NCBI GenBank assembly: GCA_009841115.1
Contig: VXML01000100.1
Location: forward strand, 1-64,000
Length of the DNA: 64,000 nt
DNA from: Gemmatimonadota bacterium
Lineage (GTDB): Bacteria > Latescibacterota > UBA2968 > UBA8231
Reading direction: 5' to 3'
Positions 34,844 to 53,410 of this stretch are shown here, piece by piece. Position 1 is the first letter of the stretch; each line of letters opens with the position of its first letter. Under the pieces are notes generated by a model. It did no database searches. It was not told where the DNA came from and saw only the letters and a program-made list of their open reading frames with translations. The translations under genes and the position numbers were made by a program.

Positions 34844-35500
34844 TCAGACCGCCTGAGCGGTCCCTTCTCCTTCGGCCATAACTTCGCCGTGACAAATCCA
34901 AACTTTTACGCCCACAGTCCCCGATACGGTATAAGCCGTTGCCATAGCGTAGTCGATATCAGCGCGTAGCGTGTGCAACGGAACCCGACCAGCTGGCTCG
35001 GAACGCTCGCGCCGGCCCATCTCCGAACCACCGATGCGTCCGGAACAGACGATGCGGATACCCTCGGCCCCCATGCGCATCGACGAGGCTACAGATTTCT
35101 TCATGGCCCGGCGAAAGGAAACGCGTTGTTCTAGCTGGCGAGCCAGATTGTCGGCCACTAGCTGAGCATCTAGTTCGGGCTTTTTGATCTCTTGGATATT
35201 GAGAGAAACATCCTTGCTGGTCAGAGCCTTGAGCTCGTCGCGAATTTTATCGACTTCGGCCCCGCGACGACCAATGGCAATACCAGGACGCGCTGTGTGC
35301 ACTTCAACGGTAACTCGCTTGGGTTGGCGTTCAATATTAATCTGAGATACGCCGGCTCGCTGTAGGCGCTGACGCACGTAACGCCGCAACATGAGGTCTT
35401 CCTTGAGTAACTCGGAAAAATCCTTTTCAGCGAACCAATTTGAACGCCAGGGCTTGATGACCCCGAGACGGAAGCCGTATGGATGTGTTTTTTGGCCCAA
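34844..35500 (-). CDS. rpsC: 30S ribosomal protein S3
   Basis: 218 residues from a TTG at 35500. S3 proteins begin (M)GQK-HP-GFRLG, and here the sequence reads (M)GQKTHPYGFRLG; GGGGG lies 6-7 bases upstream. The longer frame to 35626 overlaps rplV and is rejected. The KH domain (about 38-106) includes PGIAIGRRGAEVDKIRDEL, and the C-terminal part has SGRIGGSEMGRRE. Lines the mRNA entry channel with S4 and S5. Confidence 0.97.
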   Translation of the reverse strand: MGQKTHPYGFRLGVIKPWRSNWFAEKDFSELLKEDLMLRRYVRQRLQRAGVSQINIERQPKRVTVEVHTARPGIAIGRRGAEVDKIRDELKALTSKDVSLNIQEIKKPELDAQLVADNLARQLEQRVSFRRAMKKSVASSMRMGAEGIRIVCSGRIGGSEMGRRERSEPAGRVPLHTLRADIDYAMATAYTVSGTVGVKVWICHGEVMAEGEGTAQAV

Positions 35501-35510
35501 GGTGTCCCCC

Positions 35511-35858
35511 TTAGTTGACCTCGTCGCTGACGACGACCGTGAGATTGCAGTGGCGCTTGCGAATGCGATCGGCCGAGCCACGAGCCCGTGGACGAATGCG
35601 CTTGAGATCGCGCCCTTCGTCGGCAAAGATGCGCGTTACGTAGAGATCATCGGCGTCAACCGGATTTTCCTCGTCCTGATTGATCCCATTCGATATGGCC
35701 GAACGCAGGGTCTTTTCGATTAGCTTGGCTACTGGGCGAGGCGAAAACCGGAGAATGGTAAGCGCCTCATCGACCGACTTGCCGCGAATCAGGTCGATGA
35801 GCTGGCGCACTTTAGTGGTCGGTACGCCAATTTGTTTGAGGACGGCTTGGGCTTCCAT
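35511..35858 (-). CDS. rplV: 50S ribosomal protein L22
   Basis: 115 residues, with TKVRQLIDLIRGKSVDEALTI near the N-terminus and the tunnel beta-hairpin RIRPRARGSADRIRKRHCNL near the C-terminus. The hairpin lines the exit tunnel. One base separates the rpsS stop from its ATG at 35858. Confidence 0.97.
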   Translation of the reverse strand: MEAQAVLKQIGVPTTKVRQLIDLIRGKSVDEALTILRFSPRPVAKLIEKTLRSAISNGINQDEENPVDADDLYVTRIFADEGRDLKRIRPRARGSADRIRKRHCNLTVVVSDEVN

Positions 35859-35859
35859 G

Positions 35860-36147
35860 CTATTGAATCCTCGTCCCGCGTTCGGTCAACCGGCCTCCGT
35901 GACCGCGAAAAGTGCGGGTCGGAGCAAACTCGCCGAGCTTGTGCCCTACCATGTTTTCAGTGATGTACACTGGGATGAACTTATTGCCGTTGTAAACGGC
36001 TAGCGTATGACCGACGAAGTCGGGCGTAATGGTCGAGCGCCGCGACCAAGTCCGCACGACTTGCTTGTCGCCCGTGCGATTGAGGTGTTCGACCTTTTTT
36101 GCTAAATGCCCGTCAACAAAAGGGCCTTTTTTGATCGATCTTGGCAT
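35860..36147 (-). CDS. rpsS: 30S ribosomal protein S19
   Basis: 95 residues: [20 protein letters not shown] at the N-terminus, then [20 protein letters not shown] and [16 protein letters not shown]. Located in the 30S head with S13. 9 bases after rplB. Confidence 0.98.
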   Translation of the reverse strand: MPRSIKKGPFVDGHLAKKVEHLNRTGDKQVVRTWSRRSTITPDFVGHTLAVYNGNKFIPVYITENMVGHKLGEFAPTRTFRGHGGRLTERGTRIQ

Positions 36148-36156
36148 AATCTCTCG

Positions 36157-36990
36157 CTATTTCGCGTTGCGCCGACGTATAATCCACTGATTGCTTTGGT
36201 TTTTGCGCTTGCGCGTCTTGTAGCCCTTAGTGGGCTTACCCCAAGGGGTGACCGGGTGCCGTCCACCTGAAGATCGGCCTTCGCCCCCCCCATGCGGGTG
36301 GTCAACCGGATTCATAACTACGCCCCGCACCTTGGGTCTGCGCCCCAACCAACGGGAGCGACCAGCTTTGCCAATGACAATATTGGCGTGTTCTACATTG
36401 CCCACCTGCCCCAAGGTGGCCATGCACTGGACGGGTACTTCGCGATTTTCCCCGGAGGGTAGACGCAGTTGCGCCCGCCCGCCATCGCGACCGAGAAGCT
36501 GCACTTCAGCGCCTGCGCTGCGCGCTAGCTGCCCACCGCGGCCGGGATTGAGTTCGACATTGTGAACCGTTGCTCCCAAGGGGATATTGGCCAACGGCAG
36601 GGCATTGCCGACCCGGATTGGAGCATTGGAACCTGCGGAGACCTCGGCCCCAACCTTCAGGCCCAAAGGCGCGAGAATATAGCGCTTATCTCCATCGGCA
36701 TAGACAATCAGAGCAATAAACGCCGAGCGGTTGGGATCGTATTCAATCGCGGCGACCCGACCCGGCACACCAAGCTTGGTGCGCTTGAAGTCGATGACGC
36801 GATAGCGCCGCTTATGCCCCCCTCCGCGCCGACGCATGGTCATGCGGCCCTGATTGTTGCGCCCGCCCGATTTGTTAACGGCCGCAGCAAGTAACGACTT
36901 CTCGGGCTTGCTGCGCGTCAGTTCCTCAAAGGAATTGACCGTCTTGTAGCGCAGCGTCGGAGTTGTGGGACGGAATTTCTTGACTGCCAT
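36157..36990 (-). CDS. rplB: 50S ribosomal protein L2
   Basis: 277 residues. Conserved features: [20 protein letters not shown] near the N-terminus and [20 protein letters not shown] (about 221-240) with the essential His residues near the peptidyl transferase centre. ATG at 36990, 16 bases after rplW. Confidence 0.98.
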   Translation of the reverse strand: MAVKKFRPTTPTLRYKTVNSFEELTRSKPEKSLLAAAVNKSGGRNNQGRMTMRRRGGGHKRRYRVIDFKRTKLGVPGRVAAIEYDPNRSAFIALIVYADGDKRYILAPLGLKVGAEVSAGSNAPIRVGNALPLANIPLGATVHNVELNPGRGGQLARSAGAEVQLLGRDGGRAQLRLPSGENREVPVQCMATLGQVGNVEHANIVIGKAGRSRWLGRRPKVRGVVMNPVDHPHGGGEGRSSGGRHPVTPWGKPTKGYKTRKRKNQSNQWIIRRRNAK

Positions 36991-37006
36991 CTTAAGTCCA
37001 GTTTAG

Positions 37007-37291
37007 CTAGGTATTTTCTGCAAATTCAATGGAGTCGCCGGCCCGGAGCGTCACATAGGCCTTTTTCCAACCAGCACGCCGTCCTAGGTACATCCCTTGC
37101 CGCTTGGGCTTGCTCGGGACTTTGATGGTGCGGACGGATTCAACCTTGACCGAAAAAATGGATTCTACTGCCTGACGGATCTGGAGTTTGTTGGCCTTGG
37201 GATGGACGCGAAAGGCGTATTTGTTGCCCTCGCGTAACATGGAGGCTTTTTCAGTAATCACCGGCTTCTGAATAATCGCTCGCGGATTCAT
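37007..37291 (-). CDS. rplW: 50S ribosomal protein L23
   Basis: 94 residues from the ATG at 37291 (MNPRAIIQKPVITEKASML), preceded by AGAGG at 9 bases and lying 4 bases after the rplD stop; the in-frame ATG at 37312 would overlap rplD by 17 bases and add an atypical N-terminus. L23 surrounds the exit tunnel and docks trigger factor and SRP. Confidence 0.95.
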   Translation of the reverse strand: MNPRAIIQKPVITEKASMLREGNKYAFRVHPKANKLQIRQAVESIFSVKVESVRTIKVPSKPKRQGMYLGRRAGWKKAYVTLRAGDSIEFAENT

Positions 37292-37295
37292 TTTC

Positions 37296-37934
37296 TCAGC
37301 CTCTTTGGCCACGGTTTTCTACGAGCCGGTCAAAGGCTTGGCGCGTAAATAAAACCACGTCTGCTGCCAGCAAATCATACGTAGATAGCGCCCCTAGATG
37401 AGCCATTTTCACCTTGGGCAGATTGCGGCTCGATTTGATCAATACTGGGGAACTTTCCAAAGTGATGAACAGAACCTTCTGGTCTTTGAGGCCGCACGCT
37501 TCAATAACCTTCTGAAAGGAACGGGTACTAGGAGCAGGAAAGTCGAAGTCTGTGACGATCTTGACCTGCCCTTCCGTACCTTTGAGCGTGAGTGCCGAGC
37601 GGAATGCCAAGCGCTTGAGGGACTTGGGCAGCTTGGAAAAATAAGAACGGGGGCGGGGACCAAAGGCCACGCCACCACCTCGTACCAAAGGCGAACGCAG
37701 TGAACCCCGACGCGCCCAACCCGTGCCTTTCTGGCGGTGGTGCTTCTTGCTCGTACGGGCTATTTCGGACCGGGTCTTAGCCGAGGCCGTTCCCTGCCGC
37801 TGATTCGCTTGATGGGCGACAATCGCTCGGTAGAGGGCGTATTCCGAAACTGCAATGCCGAACAAATCCTCGGGCAGTTCCACTGAGCCGTTTGCCTGGC
37901 CTTCGCTGTTTAGCTCTTCTACCTGCGCACCCAT
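37296..37934 (-). CDS. rplD: 50S ribosomal protein L4
   Basis: 212 residues. The tunnel loop contains RSEIARTSKKHHRQKGTGWARRGSLRSP (the KGTG.AR.G signature), followed by GGGVAFGPRPRSY. The C-terminal half has the AHLGALSTYDLLAADVVLFT segment. The gene directly follows rpsJ with a 7-base gap; rplC, which is normally between them, is absent. An L4-autoregulated S10 leader, known in E. coli, has no room here because rpsJ follows tuf after 29 bases. Confidence 0.97.
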   Translation of the reverse strand: MGAQVEELNSEGQANGSVELPEDLFGIAVSEYALYRAIVAHQANQRQGTASAKTRSEIARTSKKHHRQKGTGWARRGSLRSPLVRGGGVAFGPRPRSYFSKLPKSLKRLAFRSALTLKGTEGQVKIVTDFDFPAPSTRSFQKVIEACGLKDQKVLFITLESSPVLIKSSRNLPKVKMAHLGALSTYDLLAADVVLFTRQAFDRLVENRGQRG

Positions 37935-37941
37935 GATCGAA

Positions 37942-38250
37942 TTAAACCTTTATGTCGATGCCGATACCCGCCGGCAGATCGAGCTTCATCAGTGCGTCCA
38001 CTGTCTGCGGCGTTGAATCGTAAATGTCGATGAGCCGCTTGTGGATGCGCGTCTCGAACTGTTCGCGCGATTTCTTGTCCACGTGTGGGGATCGCAGCAC
38101 GGTGTACACCGTGCGAGCCGTCGGCAGCGGCACTGGTCCGGCGATGCGAGCCCCGCTCCGCTTGACCGTCTGGACGATCTCGTCCACAGACTTGTCCAAC
38201 GCCATGTGGTCGTAGGCCTTGAGGCGAATGCGTATTCTATCAACTGCCAC
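37942..38250 (-). CDS. rpsJ: 30S ribosomal protein S10 (NusE)
   Basis: 102 residues. GTG start at 38250 with GGAG upstream, giving (M)[14 protein letters not shown]. Contains [20 protein letters not shown]-like sequence and [21 protein letters not shown]10 also works with NusB and NusG in antitermination. Starts the S10 gene set, 29 bases after tuf. Confidence 0.97.
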   Translation of the reverse strand: MAVDRIRIRLKAYDHMALDKSVDEIVQTVKRSGARIAGPVPLPTARTVYTVLRSPHVDKKSREQFETRIHKRLIDIYDSTPQTVDALMKLDLPAGIGIDIKV

Positions 38251-38279
38251 TGGCTCGCATCTCCCTAACGCGGCTTTTC

Positions 38280-39470
<1,191 letters not shown>

Positions 39471-39515
39471 TTCCTTAATCCTCTCCTTTCCTTACCTGGG
39501 AAGGCGGTTATTGCT

Positions 39516-41594
39516 TTAACTTTGAGTGTTGTCGACGATTTCTTCAGTAATGTGCTTTGGGACGGCTTGGTATTTGGAAAACTGCATGGTAAAAAGCGCC
39601 CGTCCTTGGGTCAGCGAACGCAGACGCGTGGCGTAGCCAAAAGTCTCGCTCAGCGGCACGAAAGCCTTGACGACTTGGGCATCGGAACGGGGATTGATGC
39701 CTTGTATCTCGCCGCGGTGCGAATTGAGATCACCCACTACGTCGCCCAAATATTGATCGGGGACGACGACCTCCAACTCCATAATCGGCTCCATGAGATA
39801 GGGAGATGCCTTCGCGGCACCGTCTTTGAAGGCCATGGACCCGGCGACCTTAAAGGCGACTTCCGATGAGTCAACCTCGTGATGCGACCCATCTACCAGC
39901 ACGACTTTAACATCTTCGATCGGGTAACCGGCAACAGGTCCGGTGCTCATCGCTTCAATAATGCCCTCGCGCACTGGATTGATGTATTCCCTAGGAATGC
40001 TGCCGCCGACAATTTTCGACTCGAATACCAGCCCACTGCCCGGCTCGCCCGGCTCGATTTCCAACTCGACGTGCCCGTACTGGCCGCGGCCTCCGGTCTG
40101 TCGCACGAACCTACCTGTAATCTCAACGGCCCTGCGCAGACCTTCTTTGTAGGCCACTTGGGGCCTGCCGACATTGGCCTCTACCTTGAATTCGCGGAAG
40201 AGGCGGTCGATAAGGATCTCTAAGTGCAATTCGCCCATGCCCGACATAATCGTCTGGCCCGTCTCGTCGTCAAGCTTGATCTGAAAGGTTGGGTCTTCCT
40301 CGCTGAGCTTGGACAGGGCAATGTATAGCTGCTCCTGATCCGCCCGCGTCTTTGGCTCAATTGCCACGTGGATCACCGGCTCGGCGAATTCGATCTTTTC
40401 CAAGACAATGGGATGCTGCTCGTCGCAAAGCGTGTCGCCAGTAGTCGTGTTTTTGAGGCCGACCACCGCGACTATGTCACCGGCATAGGCACGAGATAGC
40501 TCGGTGCGGTCGTTGGCGTGCATCTCTAGCAAGCGCGCGGTGCGCTCGCGACGCTCAGTCGTCACATTGTAGAGATAAGTGCCCGAGCTTAGCACACCTG
40601 AATAGACGCGAACAAAGGTGAGACGCCCAACAAAGGGATCCGTCATAACCTTAAAGGCCAACCCAGCAAAAGGCGCATCATCGAGGGCAGGACGCACTGC
40701 TTCCGCGCTGGAATGGGGCAGCATACCCTTGACTTCGCCGATGTCGGCTGGAGACGGCAGATAGTGTAGCACCGCGTCGAGCAAGCGCTGGACGCCTTTA
40801 TACTTATAAGCACTGCCGCACGTTACGGGCACAGCCTTCAGCGAGATGGTGGCTTGGCGCAGCGCAGCGCGGATTTCGTCGGGGTGAATTTCTTCCCCGT
40901 CGAGAAATTTTTCGAGCAGCCCATCGTCGAATTCAGCCACCGACTCTAGCAGCTTTTCGCGGTACTGCAAGGCCTCCTCCAATAAATCCGCGGGGATCTC
41001 GTCCTCGAAAAACTTGACGCCCTGGCTGGCCTCTTCGTAGGTAATGGCCTTCATCTCGACCAAGTCTATTAAGCCGTTGAACGTCTCGCCAACACCTATG
41101 GGCAACTGGACAGGCACAAAATTGCTGTTCAATCGCTCTTGGAGCATGCTGAGTACCTGAAAAAAATCAGCTCCATTGCGATCCATTTTGTTGACAAAAG
41201 CAATGCGCGGGACGCGGTATTTGTCGGCTTGGCGCCAGACGGTCTCGGACTGCGGCTCAACTCCGCCGACCGCACAGAAAACGCCTATGGCACCGTCGAG
41301 TACGCGCAGCGAACGCTCGACCTCGGCAGTAAAATCCACATGGCCGGGCGTGTCGATGATGTTGATGCGGTGATCCTTCCACTGGCAAGCAGTAGCGGCA
41401 GAGGTTATGGTGATTCCGCGCTCGCGCTCTTGCTCCATCCAGTCCATCGTCGCTGTACCGTCATGGACCTCCCCCATGCGGTGAACTCGACCAGTATAGT
41501 AAAGGATTCGCTCGGTCGTGGTGGTCTTGCCAGCGTCGATGTGAGCCGCAATCCCTATATTGCGCGTGTCTTTTTGTGCAAACTTTCGTGCCAT
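39516..41594 (-). CDS. fusA: Elongation factor G
   Basis: 692 residues, normal for EF-G. P-loop [15 protein letters not shown] (about 17-31), switch [21 protein letters not shown], and the domain IV loop region around [18 protein letters not shown]. Catalyses translocation and ribosome recycling. Lies between rpsG and tuf as in the classical str operon. Confidence 0.99.
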   Translation of the reverse strand: MARKFAQKDTRNIGIAAHIDAGKTTTTERILYYTGRVHRMGEVHDGTATMDWMEQERERGITITSAATACQWKDHRINIIDTPGHVDFTAEVERSLRVLDGAIGVFCAVGGVEPQSETVWRQADKYRVPRIAFVNKMDRNGADFFQVLSMLQERLNSNFVPVQLPIGVGETFNGLIDLVEMKAITYEEASQGVKFFEDEIPADLLEEALQYREKLLESVAEFDDGLLEKFLDGEEIHPDEIRAALRQATISLKAVPVTCGSAYKYKGVQRLLDAVLHYLPSPADIGEVKGMLPHSSAEAVRPALDDAPFAGLAFKVMTDPFVGRLTFVRVYSGVLSSGTYLYNVTTERRERTARLLEMHANDRTELSRAYAGDIVAVVGLKNTTTGDTLCDEQHPIVLEKIEFAEPVIHVAIEPKTRADQEQLYIALSKLSEEDPTFQIKLDDETGQTIMSGMGELHLEILIDRLFREFKVEANVGRPQVAYKEGLRRAVEITGRFVRQTGGRGQYGHVELEIEPGEPGSGLVFESKIVGGSIPREYINPVREGIIEAMSTGPVAGYPIEDVKVVLVDGSHHEVDSSEVAFKVAGSMAFKDGAAKASPYLMEPIMELEVVVPDQYLGDVVGDLNSHRGEIQGINPRSDAQVVKAFVPLSETFGYATRLRSLTQGRALFTMQFSKYQAVPKHITEEIVDNTQS

Positions 41595-41610
41595 CTGGCC
41601 TGGGAACTCC

Positions 41611-42081
41611 CTAAAATCTGTAATGAGCGAAGGCTTTATTCGCCTCGGCCATGCGATGGACGTCTTCCTTCATTCGCACAGCCCCACCTTCTCCCCTTGA
41701 CGCAGCGATAAACTCATTGGCCAACCGCTCGGCCATGGTGCGTTCAGAGCGCTCGCGCGCGAAGCGAATCAACCAGCGAATCGAACGCGCTGTGCGCTCG
41801 TCTGGCCGCATTTCGACCGGCACCTGATAGGTCTGGCCACCGACTCGACGCGATTTAACCATGACAATAGGCTTGGCGTTTTCCAGTGCCTTCTGGAAGA
41901 TATCAATCCCGTCTTGGCCGCTGCGTTCGACGACCAAGTCAATCGAGTCGTAGAATATGCGCTCGGCCACGCTCTTCTTGCCTTGCTTCATCAGCGAATT
42001 TACGAACCTCGCCGCCAAGACATTGTGGAACTTCGGGTCCGGCAGCAGCTTGCGTTTGATTGCTTTTTTACGCCGCGACAT
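41611..42081 (-). CDS. rpsG: 30S ribosomal protein S7
   Basis: 156 residues. [20 protein letters not shown] at the N-terminus, with [20 protein letters not shown] (about 77-96) and [20 protein letters not shown] at the C-terminus. Nucleates the 30S head. ATG at 42081, 11 bases after rpsL. Confidence 0.98.
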   Translation of the reverse strand: MSRRKKAIKRKLLPDPKFHNVLAARFVNSLMKQGKKSVAERIFYDSIDLVVERSGQDGIDIFQKALENAKPIVMVKSRRVGGQTYQVPVEMRPDERTARSIRWLIRFARERSERTMAERLANEFIAASRGEGGAVRMKEDVHRMAEANKAFAHYRF

Positions 42082-42092
42082 TGCCCGTACTC

Positions 42093-42464
42093 CTAGGTTG
42101 GCCGCCGGGTGCCATACTTAGAGCGACCCTGACGGCGGTCAGCCACGCCCGTTGCATCGAGGACACCGCGCACGATATGGTAACGCACGCCAGGGCAGTC
42201 CTTGATACGACCTCCGCGCACTAAGACGATGGAGTGTTCCTGCAGCGTATGCCCCTCACCTGGCACATAAGCCGTGACTTCTATCCCCGTAGTCAAACGT
42301 ACGCGAGCCATCTTGCGCAGAGCCGAGTTGGGCTTCTTGGGCGTCTGGGTGTAAACACGCGTGCAAACGCCACGGCGCTGGGGACAACTTCTCAGCGCTG
42401 GGGAATCCGTCTTTTTTAGTGATTTTTGCCGGCTTTTTCGGACCAGCTGGCTAACCGTTGGCAA
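42093..42464 (-). CDS. rpsL: 30S ribosomal protein S12
   Basis: 123 residues. TTG start at 42464 with GAGGAG 9 bases upstream; no ATG or GTG is in frame, and the product (M)[13 protein letters not shown] matches S12. Contains [16 protein letters not shown] and [17 protein letters not shown], where a Cys stands at the position usually Leu after the conserved Asp. Part of the decoding site. First gene behind the promoter at 42508-42536. Confidence 0.97.
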   Translation of the reverse strand: MPTVSQLVRKSRQKSLKKTDSPALRSCPQRRGVCTRVYTQTPKKPNSALRKMARVRLTTGIEVTAYVPGEGHTLQEHSIVLVRGGRIKDCPGVRYHIVRGVLDATGVADRRQGRSKYGTRRPT

Positions 42465-42507
42465 ACGCTGTTTCTCCTCGTCATTCCGTAATAAATAGCA
42501 AACTTAT

Positions 42508-42536
42508 AATTTACATACAAACTGTATAACTGTCAA
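42508..42536 (-). promoter_or_regulatory. Promoter of the str/S10/spc/alpha run
   Basis: On the minus strand a consensus TTGACA (42531-42536) is followed after 17 bases by TAAATT (42508-42513). The -35 box begins 3 bases past the rpoC stop, and the rpsL start is about 44 bases past the -10. The intergenic region is A+T-rich compared with the surroundings. Confidence 0.8.
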
Positions 42537-42538
42537 TA

Positions 42539-46612
<4,074 letters not shown>

Positions 46613-46650
46613 TGGCACCCCCTTTGCGCTTTATGCGAATGCTCTGCAAT

Positions 46651-50436
<3,786 letters not shown>

Positions 50437-50473
50437 AGTCCAACTCCTCAATTTGTGGTTTTAGCCAAATGCT

Positions 50474-50501
50474 CATGGAGCTATTGGCCAATAGCTCCAT
50501 G
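50474..50501 (-). promoter_or_regulatory. Perfect 28-bp palindrome between rplL and rpoB
   Basis: Two 14-base arms (CATGGAGCTATTGG and its exact complement) meet with no spacer, 38 bases before the rpoB start. As RNA it would fold into a stable stem of about 12 bp with a GGCC loop region. There is no T run after it, so it is not a simple terminator. In E. coli the same intergenic region holds an attenuator and an RNase III site; this hairpin could serve either purpose. Confidence 0.7.
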
Positions 50502-50559
50502 AATGCGCGCTACAGAAAAGCAGGTATGAACGAATGAGCTATTATATCAGTAATAGTCC

Positions 50560-50970
50560 CTACTGGAGTTCTACCGTGGCTCCGGCATCTTGCAATCGGC
50601 TCTGGATTTCTTCGGCTTCTTCCTTGGTCGCTCCTTCTTTGACCGGCTTAGGTGCCTCGTCAACGAGTGCCTTGGCCTCTTTCAGCCCTAAGCTAGTGAT
50701 CTCGCGGACGACCTTGATAACTTGGATTTTCTTCTCGCCAGCGCTAGTGAGCACTACGTCAAAGGAATCCTTTTCCACGGCGGCCTCTTCGCCAGCACCA
50801 TCGCTAGGCATCGCACCAGCCATCATCACCGGTGCTGCGGCCGACACGCCAAACTTGTCTTCGAGGGCTTTGACCAACTCGGCTAGTTCTAGGACCGTCA
50901 GGCCGCCGATGGTCTCAATGATTTCACCTACCTTACTATTGGCGGTGGTGGCAGTGGTTTCTTCGGTCAT
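50560..50970 (-). CDS. rplL: 50S ribosomal protein L7/L12
   Basis: 136 residues. The N-terminal dimerisation domain, an Ala/Gly/Met-rich hinge (about 40-60) and the C-terminal factor-binding domain with [20 protein letters not shown] (about 82-101) and [14 protein letters not shown] are present. The N-terminus is about 10 residues longer than typical (a Thr-rich start). Forms the stalk that recruits translation GTPases. ATG at 50970. Confidence 0.98.
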   Translation of the reverse strand: MTEETTATTANSKVGEIIETIGGLTVLELAELVKALEDKFGVSAAAPVMMAGAMPSDGAGEEAAVEKDSFDVVLTSAGEKKIQVIKVVREITSLGLKEAKALVDEAPKPVKEGATKEEAEEIQSRLQDAGATVELQ

Positions 50971-51026
50971 GGGATACAGCCTCCTGTATATCCGTATTTG
51001 AGTTTGTTAAAAGGGACGAATGGGAA

Positions 51027-51560
51027 TCAGGCGTTTTCCCCGCCTTCTCCCCGTTGCTTTTCGATGGCGGACAACGCGCCGACTAGGCCTCTAAGCAAGC
51101 CATTCAGGACACCGCTTAAACCGTAAAGCGGACTCTGGACGCTAGCGGCTACCTTGCCTAGCAATTCTTCCTTAGAGGGTAGCTTAGCCAACGCCTCGAC
51201 TTTGTCGGCAGCGAGGATTTCACCCTCCATAAAGCCGGTCTTGATCTGAATTTTCCCGCCATCAGCGACGAAGTCTTGCAGAATTTTAGCCGGTGCGATG
51301 GGATCTTCTTTGGAATAGGCCAAGGCCGTAGGCCCAGAGAAATACTCCTTGAGGCCAGCGATGCCCACTCCCTCAGCCGCGCGAATGGCCAAGCGATTTT
51401 TGATCACTTGGTATTGGACGTCAGCATCGCGCAGCTTGTTGCGCAGCTCGGTCACTGCAGCTACGTCAATACCCGTAAAGTCGGCCAAATAGAAGCCCTT
51501 GGCCTCGGCCATAATGGCCTTTAATTCTTCTACTCTCGCTTCTTTTTCTGCCGTCGCCAT
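51027..51560 (-). CDS. rplJ: 50S ribosomal protein L10
   Basis: 177 residues from the ATG at 51560 (MATAEKEARVEELKAIMAEA); the longer frame to 51605 overlaps rplA. Base of the L12 stalk. Contains KGFYLADFTGIDVAAVTELR and YQVIKNRLAIRAAEG. The rplA-rplJ gap is only 19 bases, leaving no room for the long L10-binding leader found upstream of rplJ in many bacteria, so such autoregulation would need a site inside rplA. Confidence 0.97.
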   Translation of the reverse strand: MATAEKEARVEELKAIMAEAKGFYLADFTGIDVAAVTELRNKLRDADVQYQVIKNRLAIRAAEGVGIAGLKEYFSGPTALAYSKEDPIAPAKILQDFVADGGKIQIKTGFMEGEILAADKVEALAKLPSKEELLGKVAASVQSPLYGLSGVLNGLLRGLVGALSAIEKQRGEGGENA

Positions 51561-51579
51561 AGTAGTAGGGAGCTTTCTT

Positions 51580-52278
51580 TCACGCAGCGAGTTGGGCACG
51601 GTCAATTTTGATGCCCGGCCCTACTGCCGACGAGAGGACCAACTTGCGGATGTACTGCCCTTTTGTCGCGGCCGGCCTAGCGCGCAAAATGGCGTCAGTA
51701 AACGCCTGAGCGTTTTCGATCAGCGCCTGATCGGTAAAGGACAGCTTACCAATGGAACCTTGGGCGTTGTTGCCGGACTTGCTGTCGGCGCGATATTCAA
51801 TGCGACCGGCCTTGGCCTCGCGGACGGCTTGGGCTACCTCGCGCGTTACCGTGCCAGTCTTGGGATTAGGCATCAAGCCCCTCGGCCCCAAGATCCTCCC
51901 CAGTTTACCTACCTGCCCCATCATATCTGGAGAGGCAATGACTAGGTCGAAATCGAGCCAACCGCTCTGGATTTTCTCAGCCATATCGGCCCCACCAACG
52001 AAATCGGCTCCAGCGTCTTCGGCTTCTTGCACTAGCGGTCCTTGGGTGATGACTAAGACCCGGAGTTCCTTCCCGGTACCGTGAGGCAACATCACCGTGC
52101 CGCGCAGCGATTGGTCGGCCTGACGGCCATCAATCCCCAAGTTGCAAGAAAGCTCGACGGTCGGATCGTAGTTATACGCCGGGAATCCCTTGAGGATCTT
52201 AATCCCTTCTTCCCAAGAATAGGCCTTGTCGCGGTCGAAAGACGCTAAGGCGTTTCTGTATTTTTTTCCTCTGGCCAT
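51580..52278 (-). CDS. rplA: 50S ribosomal protein L1
   Basis: 232 residues. Contains the L1 signature LGRILGPRGLMPNPKTGTVT (about 128-147) and KSGNNAQGSIGKLSF. L1 forms the mobile stalk at the E site and in many bacteria represses its own operon. ATG at 52278, 37 bases after rplK. Confidence 0.98.
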   Translation of the reverse strand: MARGKKYRNALASFDRDKAYSWEEGIKILKGFPAYNYDPTVELSCNLGIDGRQADQSLRGTVMLPHGTGKELRVLVITQGPLVQEAEDAGADFVGGADMAEKIQSGWLDFDLVIASPDMMGQVGKLGRILGPRGLMPNPKTGTVTREVAQAVREAKAGRIEYRADSKSGNNAQGSIGKLSFTDQALIENAQAFTDAILRARPAATKGQYIRKLVLSSAVGPGIKIDRAQLAA

Positions 52279-52315
52279 ATCTTAAACCTCTTATGAGGGT
52301 TAAAATGCGAAGCAA

Positions 52316-52738
52316 CTACTCGATCAAGAGCCCCATACTGCGGGCCGTTCCCGCGATCATCGACATCGCGGCTTCCATTGAGGCCGCGTTCAAATCGGGC
52401 ATTTTCAATTCGGCGATTTCGCGCACTTGATCCGAAGATACAACACCGATGTGATCCCGGTTGGGCACGCCCGACCCCTTGTCTTTTCCAGCAGCCCGCA
52501 ACAGCAGCACCGCAGCCGGCGGCGTCTTGGTGATAAATGAAAATGTGCGGTCGGCGTACACCGTAATGATTACGGGAATGATCAACCCTTGCTGGTCTTG
52601 GGTCTGGGCATTGAACGTCTTGCAGAATTCCATGATGTTGACGCCGTGTTGCCCCAGCGCCGGCCCAACGGGCGGCGTCGGATTCGCCTGACCGGCTGGA
52701 ACCTGCAACTTGATTTGGGCTATTTCCTTTTTAGCCAT
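52316..52738 (-). CDS. rplK: 50S ribosomal protein L11
   Basis: 140 residues with the proline-rich N-terminus ([20 protein letters not shown]), [16 protein letters not shown] and a C-terminal rRNA-binding domain ([20 protein letters not shown]). Binds the GTPase-associated centre of 23S rRNA. ATG at 52738, 23 bases after nusG. Confidence 0.98.
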   Translation of the reverse strand: MAKKEIAQIKLQVPAGQANPTPPVGPALGQHGVNIMEFCKTFNAQTQDQQGLIIPVIITVYADRTFSFITKTPPAAVLLLRAAGKDKGSGVPNRDHIGVVSSDQVREIAELKMPDLNAASMEAAMSMIAGTARSMGLLIE

Positions 52739-52761
52739 TTGTTAACTATTCCTCATAAAAA

Positions 52762-53307
52762 TCAGCCGACCGTCTCTTGGACCGGCTCGACTTGCAACAC
52801 GTCCAACTCCACCGATGTACCGCGCCCAAAGATGCTCACCATGATTTTCAACCTGCGCTTCTCCGGCAGCACTTCCTGCACGGTACCGATAAAATCCTTA
52901 AACGCACCATCGTTGACCTTCACTTGATCGTCAACGGTAAAGGGAATCTCCTCGATCTCTTGGTCTTTGCGGCGATCGACGTGCCCCAAGATGCGGTCGA
53001 TTTCCTCCTGTCGCAGCGGTTGCGGCTTGCGCGCTGGACCGACGAAGTTGGTCACCCCGGGAATGTTAGTCACCTGATACCAAGCGTCCTTGGACATTTC
53101 CATTTCCACTAGCACATAACTAGGCAAAAACCTCTTCCTAGTCTTGGTTTTCTTGCCAGCACGGAGTTCGATCACTTCCTCGGTCGGCACGACGACCTGG
53201 GCAATCGCACTGTTGGCAGCCCCCGACTCAATGAGCGCCTCCAAGTAGGTCTTTACTTTATTTTCGTGCCCCGAATACGTATGTAGAGCGTACCAGCGCT
53301 GTGCCAT
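52762..53307 (-). CDS. nusG: Transcription elongation/antitermination factor NusG
   Basis: 181 residues. N-terminal NGN domain (QRWYALHTYSGHENKVKTYL; PSYVLVEMEMSKDAW) and C-terminal KOW domain (DDQVKVNDGAFKDFIGTVQE). Binds the RNA polymerase clamp and links transcription with translation or Rho. ATG at 53307. A hairpin with a U-rich tail separates it from secE. Confidence 0.98.
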   Translation of the reverse strand: MAQRWYALHTYSGHENKVKTYLEALIESGAANSAIAQVVVPTEEVIELRAGKKTKTRKRFLPSYVLVEMEMSKDAWYQVTNIPGVTNFVGPARKPQPLRQEEIDRILGHVDRRKDQEIEEIPFTVDDQVKVNDGAFKDFIGTVQEVLPEKRRLKIMVSIFGRGTSVELDVLQVEPVQETVG

Positions 53308-53350
53308 GGTTCAATCCGGTGTTAGCTCCCATTCGCCGAGCGTAAATTAA

Positions 53351-53387
53351 ATTAGGAAAAGAAGCGGTGCACGTTGCGCGCCGCTTC
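53351..53387 (-). terminator. Terminator-like hairpin between secE and nusG
   Basis: On the minus strand GAAGCGG (53381-53387) pairs with CCGCTTC (53361-53367) around a 13-base partly self-complementary loop, followed by TTTTCCTAAT. It may terminate part of the transcripts between secE and nusG or act as a processing site; the loop is long and the T run short, so efficiency is uncertain. Confidence 0.5.
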
Positions 53388-53410
53388 CCTTAGATACGCC
53401 CCAGCGGGCA

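Noticed and set aside
50474-50501. Palindrome as a mobile-element end or attachment site
   Set aside because: Single occurrence, no transposase or target duplication nearby; position between rplL and rpoB fits an RNA or operator function better.
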